A program made the translations under genes and the position numbers. Positions 6,898 through 10,832 of a DNA stretch of 10,832 nt are shown in pieces. The stretch is from Lachnospiraceae bacterium (GTDB lineage: Bacteria; Bacillota_A; Clostridia; Lachnospirales; Lachnospiraceae), in assembly GCA_017416055.1 (NCBI GenBank), contig JAFQDI010000195.1, forward strand, positions 1-10,832, in the 5' to 3' direction. The notes under the pieces are model-generated. The model had not been told where the DNA came from. It saw only the letters and a program-made list of their open reading frames with translations, and searched no databases. Numbering within the stretch: position 1 is the stretch's first letter; the number at the start of each line of letters is the position of its first letter.

Positions 6898-7322
6898 TTA
6901 TCACCGCCTTCTAAATCCGCCTTGGAGACGATCTTGCATCTTACAGGCAGCTTGTGCATAGCCAGACGCAATGCCTCTCTAGCAACTTCCTCGGGTACGC
7001 CTGCAATCTCGAACAGTACACGGCCCGGCTTAACAACAGCTACCCAGTACTCCAGGGTACCCTTTCCGGAACCCATACGGGTCTCAGCAGGTTTTGCGGT
7101 TACAGGCTTGTCAGGGAAAATCTTGATCCAAACCTTACCACCACGCTTGATATAACGGGTCATAGCAACACGGGCTGCCTCGATCTGGTTGGACTTAACC
7201 CAAGCCGGATCCATAGACACAAGACCGTACTCGCCGTGGGTAATGGTGTTACCTCTGGAAATCTTTCCAGCCATAGAACCACGGAACTGCTTACGACGTT
7301 TAACTCTCTTAGGCATTAACAT
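6894..7322 (-). CDS. rplP: 50S ribosomal protein L16 (uL16)
   Basis: L16 (142 aa, normal) helps place the A-site tRNA and is required late in 50S assembly. It begins [33 protein letters not shown] is at 61-73 and RMGSGKG at 82-88, whose arginine corresponds to the residue hydroxylated in E. coli. Two starts are possible, ATG at 7322 and ATG at 7316. AGGAGG is nine bases from the first and fifteen from the second, and the family usually begins ML-x-PKR, so 7322 is preferred. That start overlaps the rpsC stop as TAATG. It ends in TGA overlapping the rpmC start. Confidence 0.97.
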   Translation of the reverse strand: MLMPKRVKRRKQFRGSMAGKISRGNTITHGEYGLVSMDPAWVKSNQIEAARVAMTRYIKRGGKVWIKIFPDKPVTAKPAETRMGSGKGTLEYWVAVVKPGRVLFEIAGVPEEVAREALRLAMHKLPVRCKIVSKADLEGGDK

Positions 7323-7978
7323 TATCGATTTCCTCCTTCCTTAGCTGCCTTAGCAGGAAGAACTTCGCCCTTGTAAACCCATACCTTTACGCCAACCTTG
7401 CCGTAAGTGGTGTTTGCCTCAGCGAAACCATAGTCAATATCTGCACGTAAGGTCTGCAACGGTACAGTACCCTCTACGTAGAACTCGGTACGAGCCATAT
7501 CAGCTCCACCCAGACGACCGGAACACATAGCCTTAACACCCTTAGCGCCGGACTTCATGGTTCTGGACATGGTGGACTTCATTGCACGTCTGAAGGATAC
7601 ACGACCCTCCAGCTGAGCAGCGATGTTCTCAGCAACCAGCTGAGCCTCTCTGTCAGGTCTCTTGATTTCTTTGATATCGATGAACAGCTTCTTGGAAGTC
7701 AGCTTCTGAACCTCACCTTTAAGCTTCTCGATCTCTGCGCCACCCTTACCGATTACGATACCGGGCTTTGCGGTGTGGATAATTACCTTAACGCGGTCAG
7801 ACGCACGCTCGATCTCGATCTTGGAAACGCCTGCGCTATATAACTTGTTCTTCAGATATTTTCTGATCTGATTGTCCTCAACCAGGTTATCAGCAAAATC
7901 TGCCTCAGCGTACCACTTGGAATCCCAATCTTTGATCACGCCGACTCTTAAACCATGAGGATTAACTTTCTGTCCCAT
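7322..7978 (-). CDS. rpsC: 30S ribosomal protein S3 (uS3)
   Basis: S3 (218 aa, typical for Firmicutes) lines the mRNA entry channel and contributes to helicase activity and decoding. [20 protein letters not shown] opens it. A type II KH domain is present with the GKGG loop at 77-80, and the C-terminal S3 domain includes [13 protein letters not shown] around 153-165 and [14 protein letters not shown] at 192-205. The ATG at 7978 follows AGGAGGGCCAAC, and this ribosome site overlaps the rplV stop. The stop overlaps the rplP start by one base. Confidence 0.98.
   Translation of the reverse strand: MGQKVNPHGLRVGVIKDWDSKWYAEADFADNLVEDNQIRKYLKNKLYSAGVSKIEIERASDRVKVIIHTAKPGIVIGKGGAEIEKLKGEVQKLTSKKLFIDIKEIKRPDREAQLVAENIAAQLEGRVSFRRAMKSTMSRTMKSGAKGVKAMCSGRLGGADMARTEFYVEGTVPLQTLRADIDYGFAEANTTYGKVGVKVWVYKGEVLPAKAAKEGGNR
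7332..7337 (-). promoter_or_regulatory. Shine-Dalgarno site that decides the rplP start
   Basis: AGGAGG lies nine bases before the ATG at 7322 and fifteen before the ATG at 7316. It sits inside the last codons of rpsC and supports the longer L16 start. Confidence 0.7.
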
Positions 7979-7989
7979 GTTGGCCCTCC

Positions 7990-8376
7990 TTATCTTTCAT
8001 TCAGCACAACGGTGATGTGGCTCATGCGCTTCTCGATGCGGTAAGCTCTTCCCTGTGCTCTCGGTTTGATTCTCTTCATTGTAGGCGCCTGGTTAGCGTA
8101 GCACTCCTCAACGTACAGGTTTTCAACCTTCATGCCGTTGTTGTTCTCTGCGTTTGCCACAGCGGACTCCAGCAGCTTCTTAACCAGTGCGGACGCATAT
8201 CTGGGATTGTAAGTAACAATACCAAGTGCAGTCTGCACATCTTTGCCTCTAATGGCATCTAATACGAAACATGCCTTCTGAACGGAAACTCTTGCGTAAG
8301 ACAGCTTAGCTGAAGGGCGAGTATCCTTCTGGGCATTTCTCTCTCTTTTAATTTGGGAACGATGTCCTTTTGCCAT
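7990..8376 (-). CDS. rplV: 50S ribosomal protein L22 (uL22) with N-terminal extension
   Basis: L22 lines the nascent-peptide tunnel with a long beta-hairpin. At 128 aa it is longer than the E. coli protein (110): about 18 extra basic residues ([18 protein letters not shown]) precede the point where the shared fold begins near [14 protein letters not shown] recall similar extensions in Lachnospiraceae. The tunnel hairpin segment [20 protein letters not shown] is intact, including the MKR whose deletion gives macrolide resistance in E. coli, and the protein ends [10 protein letters not shown]. The ATG at 8376 follows AAAGGAGGTTTTATCC, so the extension is supported by the ribosome site. The stop overlaps the rpsC ribosome site (TAAGGAGG). 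Confidence 0.97.
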   Translation of the reverse strand: MAKGHRSQIKRERNAQKDTRPSAKLSYARVSVQKACFVLDAIRGKDVQTALGIVTYNPRYASALVKKLLESAVANAENNNGMKVENLYVEECYANQAPTMKRIKPRAQGRAYRIEKRMSHITVVLNER

Positions 8377-8401
8377 GGATAAAACCTCCTTTCACTAACT
8401 C

Positions 8402-8680
8402 TTAGCGTCTTGACTTCTTCTCGTCTTTTCCATGTCCTCTGTAGGATCTGGTAGCAACGAATTCACCCAGCTTATGACCTACCATATCCTCGGTAACATA
8501 TACCGGAACGTGTCTTCTGCCGTCGTGAACTGCAATTGTATGTCCAACCATCTGAGGGAAGATCGTGGAACGACGGGACCAGGTCTTTACAACCTGCTTC
8601 TCACCGGATGCGTTCAGCGCATCAATCTTCTTCATCAGATGATCATCTGCGAATGGTCCTTTTTTCAGTGAACGAGCCAT
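8402..8680 (-). CDS. rpsS: 30S ribosomal protein S19 (uS19)
   Basis: S19 (92 aa, normal) sits at the top of the 30S head, pairs with S13 and contacts the A-site tRNA and the large subunit. [20 protein letters not shown] is the standard N-terminus, and the signature [20 protein letters not shown] (37-56) continues to [18 protein letters not shown]. The tail is basic ([11 protein letters not shown]). The start at 8680 follows AAGGAGGTAATCCA. It is 54 bases after rplB and 25 before rplV. Confidence 0.98.
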   Translation of the reverse strand: MARSLKKGPFADDHLMKKIDALNASGEKQVVKTWSRRSTIFPQMVGHTIAVHDGRRHVPVYVTEDMVGHKLGEFVATRSYRGHGKDEKKSRR

Positions 8681-8734
8681 TGGATTACCTCCTTAAAATT
8701 ATAACGGTTAATTGGTTTAGGTGGACAGCGAAAT

Positions 8735-9577
8735 TTATTTGATGCTCTTGCCGTCTCTTCTTCTTACGATCATCTTGTTGGACTTGTTGTTCTTCTTTCT
8801 GGTCTTCAAGCCCAAAGCAGGTTTGCCCCAAGGGGTGCAGGGACCGGGACGACCGATACCACACTTACCTTCACCACCGCCGTGAGGATGGTCGTTAGGG
8901 TTCATTACGGAACCACGAACAGTAGGTCTGATACCCATGTTACGCTTGCGGCCTGCCTTACCGATGTTGATCAGTGCATGGTCGCCGTTTCCAACAACAC
9001 CGATGGTTGCGCGGCAAACGATGGGAACCATTCTCATCTCACCGGAGGGGAGACGAAGGGTTGCGTACTTGCCTTCCTTAGCCATCAGCTGAGCGCTGTT
9101 ACCAGCTGCGCGAACCAACTGTCCGCCCTTGCCGGGATGCAGCTCGATGTTGTGTACGTTGGTACCAACAGGAATGTTGCTCAGGGGCAGGCAGTTACCT
9201 ACTCTTGCCTCTGCGGTCTCACCGTTCATAACCTTCATACCGTCGGTCAGACCTTCGGGAGCCAGGATATATGCCTTCTCGCCGTCTGCATAGCAGATCA
9301 GCGCGATGTTTGCGCTGCGGTTAGGATCGTACTCGATACCGATTACGGTTGCGGGGATTCCATCCTTGTTACGCTTGAAATCGATGATTCTGTATTTTCT
9401 TCTGCTGCCGCCACCGTGATGTCTTACAGTGATCTTACCCTGATTGTTACGGCCAGCGTTCTTCTTCAGAGAAACCAACAGGCTTTTCTCGGGAGTGTTC
9501 TTGGTGATCTCCGCGAAATCAGAACCGGTCATGTTTCTTCTGGAAGGTGTATACGGGCGATATGTCTTAATACCCAT
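8735..9577 (-). CDS. rplB: 50S ribosomal protein L2 (uL2)
   Basis: L2 (280 aa, close to the usual 274-277) is one of the largest r-proteins, needed for subunit association and for the peptidyl-transferase region. [17 protein letters not shown] starts it; an N-terminal OB-like domain holds [19 protein letters not shown] (51-69), a central SH3-like domain follows, and the C-terminal block [13 protein letters not shown] (225-237) contains His230, equivalent to the conserved His229 of E. coli. Cys239 and Cys247 follow this loop. The frame is open six codons upstream to an ATG, but the conserved [11 protein letters not shown] start with AGGAG eight bases before it sets the start at 9577. The 71-base spacer to rplW holds two hairpins. 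Confidence 0.97.
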   Translation of the reverse strand: MGIKTYRPYTPSRRNMTGSDFAEITKNTPEKSLLVSLKKNAGRNNQGKITVRHHGGGSRRKYRIIDFKRNKDGIPATVIGIEYDPNRSANIALICYADGEKAYILAPEGLTDGMKVMNGETAEARVGNCLPLSNIPVGTNVHNIELHPGKGGQLVRAAGNSAQLMAKEGKYATLRLPSGEMRMVPIVCRATIGVVGNGDHALINIGKAGRKRNMGIRPTVRGSVMNPNDHPHGGGEGKCGIGRPGPCTPWGKPALGLKTRKKNNKSNKMIVRRRDGKSIK

Positions 9578-9585
9578 GACATTTA

Positions 9586-9590
9586 CTCCT
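9586..9590 (-). promoter_or_regulatory. Shine-Dalgarno site that decides the rplB start
   Basis: AGGAG on the minus strand lies eight bases before the ATG at 9577. The in-frame ATG at 9595 lies upstream of this motif and so is not used. Confidence 0.75.
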
Positions 9591-9600
9591 TTCAATTATC

Positions 9601-9619
9601 ACGACTTAAGTGTAGTCGT
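9601..9619 (-). promoter_or_regulatory. Perfect 6-bp hairpin upstream of rplB
   Basis: The transcript reads ACGACU, a seven-base loop ACACUUA, then AGUCGU, in the rplW-rplB spacer. It ends 10 bases before the AGGAG of rplB. No uridine tract follows, so it is not a terminator. Function is unknown. Confidence 0.45.
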
Positions 9620-9626
9620 ATAGTTT

Positions 9627-9640
9627 GAGGTTTTCACCTC
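9627..9640 (-). promoter_or_regulatory. GAAA-tetraloop hairpin holding a perfect Shine-Dalgarno sequence
   Basis: The transcript reads GAGGU-GAAA-ACCUC, a 5-bp stem with a GNRA tetraloop, eight bases after the rplW stop. Its 5' arm and loop include most of GGAGGUGA (9634-9641), a full eight-base match to the 16S anti-Shine-Dalgarno. No start codon lies at a usable distance. Confidence 0.45.
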
Positions 9641-9648
9641 CGAGCTTC

Positions 9649-9948
9649 TTACAGACCTGCGAAGATCTCGATATCTGCGCTGTCAGCGGTGAGCTGAACG
9701 ATCGCCTTCTTGGTCTTTACGGTCTGGCCAACAATGCGGCCTCTGGTGCGCTTCTTGCCATCGTTGTTGATGGTGTTTACAGAAGCAACCTTGGTGCCGG
9801 AGAACATCTTCTCAACAGCTTCCTTAACCATGCTCTTATTTGCATCGGGATGAACAAGGAAGGTGTACTTCTTCTCGCTCATCTGATTCATAGACTTCTC
9901 GGTAATTACGGGCTCAAGGATTACGTCATAATATTTAATGTCTGCCAT
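9649..9948 (-). CDS. rplW: 50S ribosomal protein L23 (uL23)
   Basis: L23 (99 aa, normal) surrounds the tunnel exit and is the main docking site for trigger factor and SRP. The conserved opening DVILEPVITEKSMNQM is followed by EKKYTFLVHPDANKSMVKEA (25-44), VNTINNDGKKRTRGRIVGQT (58-77) as the rRNA-binding extended loop, and the final strand KAIVQLTADSADIEIF. The ATG at 9948 overlaps the rplD stop as TAATG, and AGGAGG lies ten bases upstream within the last rplD codons, so coupling to L4 is likely. After its TAA comes the unusually long 71-base spacer to rplB. Confidence 0.98.
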   Translation of the reverse strand: MADIKYYDVILEPVITEKSMNQMSEKKYTFLVHPDANKSMVKEAVEKMFSGTKVASVNTINNDGKKRTRGRIVGQTVKTKKAIVQLTADSADIEIFAGL

Positions 9949-10568
9949 TATGCATATACCTCCTCGATTTTCTCAACAGCAGCCTTGGTAGCTACTACGG
10001 TGTTGTACTTCAATACATCGTATACGTTGATGGTGTTAACCTGAGCAGTCTTTACATTCTGAATGTTAGCTGCGGACTTGATCACGGTCTGATCCATGTT
10101 ATCAAGAACCACCAGAGCCTTCTCAACCTTCAGGTTGTTCAGAACTGCAACCATCTTCTTGGTCTTAATCTCGTCGAACTTCAGCTCATCAAGAACGATC
10201 AGCTTGTTCTCCTCTACTCTGGAGGTAAGAGCGGACTTAAGCGCTGCTCTCTTCTCCTTCTTATTTAACTTAAATGAATAATCGCGAGGCTTAACTGCGA
10301 ATACCATTCCGCCGCCGGTCCACTGAGGAGCACGGGTTGAACCCTGTCTTGCATGACCGGTTCCTTTCTGTCTCCAGGGCTTCTTTCCGCCGCCGCTAAC
10401 CTCTGCACGGGTCTTAGCGCTCTGAGTGCCCTGACGATTGTTTGCCAGCTGCTGTACCACTGCCATGTGTACCAGATGCTCGTTCACTTCAACACCGAAC
10501 ACCGCATCGCTAAGCTCCATGGTACCAACTGCCTGTCCTTCCATATAGTAAACAGATACGTTTGCCAT
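9948..10568 (-). CDS. rplD: 50S ribosomal protein L4 (uL4)
   Basis: L4 (206 aa, normal) has a globular surface domain and a long loop that reaches the tunnel constriction. In E. coli it also represses its own S10 operon. The extended loop covers about 45-100 with GGGKKPWRQKGTGHARQGS at 59-77. The lysine position linked to macrolide resistance elsewhere is unchanged in type. The globular part contains ENKLIVLDELKFDEIKTKKM (120-139) and VVLDNMDQ. The ATG at 10568 follows AAAGGAGGAATACGCAG. It starts 26 bases after rplC. L4 control would act on a leader before rpsJ, which lies outside the window. Confidence 0.98.
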   Translation of the reverse strand: MANVSVYYMEGQAVGTMELSDAVFGVEVNEHLVHMAVVQQLANNRQGTQSAKTRAEVSGGGKKPWRQKGTGHARQGSTRAPQWTGGGMVFAVKPRDYSFKLNKKEKRAALKSALTSRVEENKLIVLDELKFDEIKTKKMVAVLNNLKVEKALVVLDNMDQTVIKSAANIQNVKTAQVNTINVYDVLKYNTVVATKAAVEKIEEVYA

Positions 10569-10587
10569 CTGCGTATTCCTCCTTTCC

Positions 10588-10610
10588 GAAAGCTTTATTT
10601 CTCAGCTTTC
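10588..10610 (-). promoter_or_regulatory. Inverted repeat around the rplC stop codon
   Basis: The transcript reads GAAAGCU, a nine-base loop GAGAAAUAA ending in the stop codon, then AGCUUUC: a perfect 7-bp stem. GGAAAGGAGG, the rplD ribosome site, follows at once. Ribosomes ending L3 would open it. It is AU-rich and no terminator tract follows, so a role in coupling rplC and rplD is only a guess. Confidence 0.4.
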
Positions 10611-10832
10611 ACAGTTTCCTTCAGCGTTACTAAAGACTTCTTGGGTCCGGGAACTGCGCCCTTTACCAGAATTACGTTATTTTCTACATCTACACGAACA
10701 ACATCAAGGTTCTGTACGGTCACCTGTACGCTACCCATGTGTCCGGGCATTCTCTTGCCCTTGAATACACGGCTGGGATCGGAACATGCACCGTTGGAAC
10801 CAGCGTGACGATGATACTTGGAACCATGAGCC
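10595..10832 (-). CDS. rplC: 50S ribosomal protein L3, C-terminal part (cut by window edge)
   Basis: This is the last 79 residues of L3, an early-assembly protein whose central extension approaches the peptidyl-transferase centre. The visible part starts [20 protein letters not shown] and continues [20 protein letters not shown], then [20 protein letters not shown] and the stop at 10595. These are the standard L3 C-terminal blocks. The full protein is about 205-215 aa, so more than half lies upstream of 10832. It precedes rplD by 26 bases. It is read by hand in the frame that ends at the TAA and shows no internal stop. Confidence 0.96.
   Translation of the reverse strand, partial: AHGSKYHRHAGSNGACSDPSRVFKGKRMPGHMGSVQVTVQNLDVVRVDVENNVILVKGAVPGPKKSLVTLKETVKAEK

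Noticed and set aside
8698..8703. Perfect TATAAT on the minus strand before rpsS
   Set aside because: It lies 4 bases from the rpsS ribosome site, so a transcript starting there would lack the leader, and no TTGACA-like box lies about 17 bases upstream. AT-rich spacer is the simpler reading.
8882..9628. Open frame of 248 codons on the plus strand opposite rplB
   Set aside because: It is the antisense shadow of a strongly codon-biased gene. The predicted protein resembles nothing I know, and the L2 reading on the other strand is certain.
1..10832. Mobile element, CRISPR array, toxin-antitoxin or defence gene hidden in the cluster
   Set aside because: Every gap above about 50 bases was read on both strands. 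Gene order is canonical, and there are no long repeats, tRNA genes or foreign open frames.

Overview
The window is a ribosomal protein gene cluster, the fused S10-spc superoperon of a Gram-positive bacterium of the class Clostridia, most likely a member of the Lachnospiraceae. The evidence for the taxon is the unbroken order from rplC through map on one strand, a short S14 with four zinc-ligand cysteines, an adenylate kinase with a four-cysteine LID, strong AGGAGG Shine-Dalgarno sequences before almost every gene, and an L22 with a lysine/arginine-rich N-terminal extension that I recall from this family. The family-level assignment is recall-based inference.

Every gene lies on the minus strand, so the transcript reads from 10832 down to 1. 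In transcription order: rplC (L3, 5' end outside the window), rplD (L4), rplW (L23), rplB (L2), rpsS (S19), rplV (L22), rpsC (S3), rplP (L16), rpmC (L29), rpsQ (S17), rplN (L14), rplX (L24), rplE (L5), rpsN (S14), rpsH (S8), rplF (L6), rplR (L18), rpsE (S5), rpmD (L30), rplO (L15), secY (translocon channel), adk (adenylate kinase) and map (methionine aminopeptidase, 3' end outside the window). This is the canonical order, with no insertion, deletion, pseudogene or mobile element. rpsJ and the main promoter should lie upstream of 10832. infA, rpmJ, rpsM, rpsK, rpsD, rpoA and rplQ would be expected beyond position 1.

Most junctions are 40 bases or less, or overlap (rplD/rplW and rpsC/rplP share TAATG; rplP/rpmC share GTGA; rplO/secY are one base apart), which points to co-transcription and translational coupling. 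Three gaps are longer: rpsS-rplB (54 nt), rplW-rplB (71 nt) and secY-adk (154 nt). The last two hold small hairpins, two of them closed by GNRA tetraloops, and are the only places where the DNA seems to do more than encode protein or bind ribosomes. No promoter or convincing intrinsic terminator is visible.

The products work together: r-proteins of both subunits are made in stoichiometry with SecY, through which nascent membrane proteins leave the ribosome; Adk balances adenylate pools; and Map removes the initiator methionine at the ribosome exit. I do not see a previously undescribed system here. The observations worth a second look are small RNA structures in the intergenic gaps and minor protein features.
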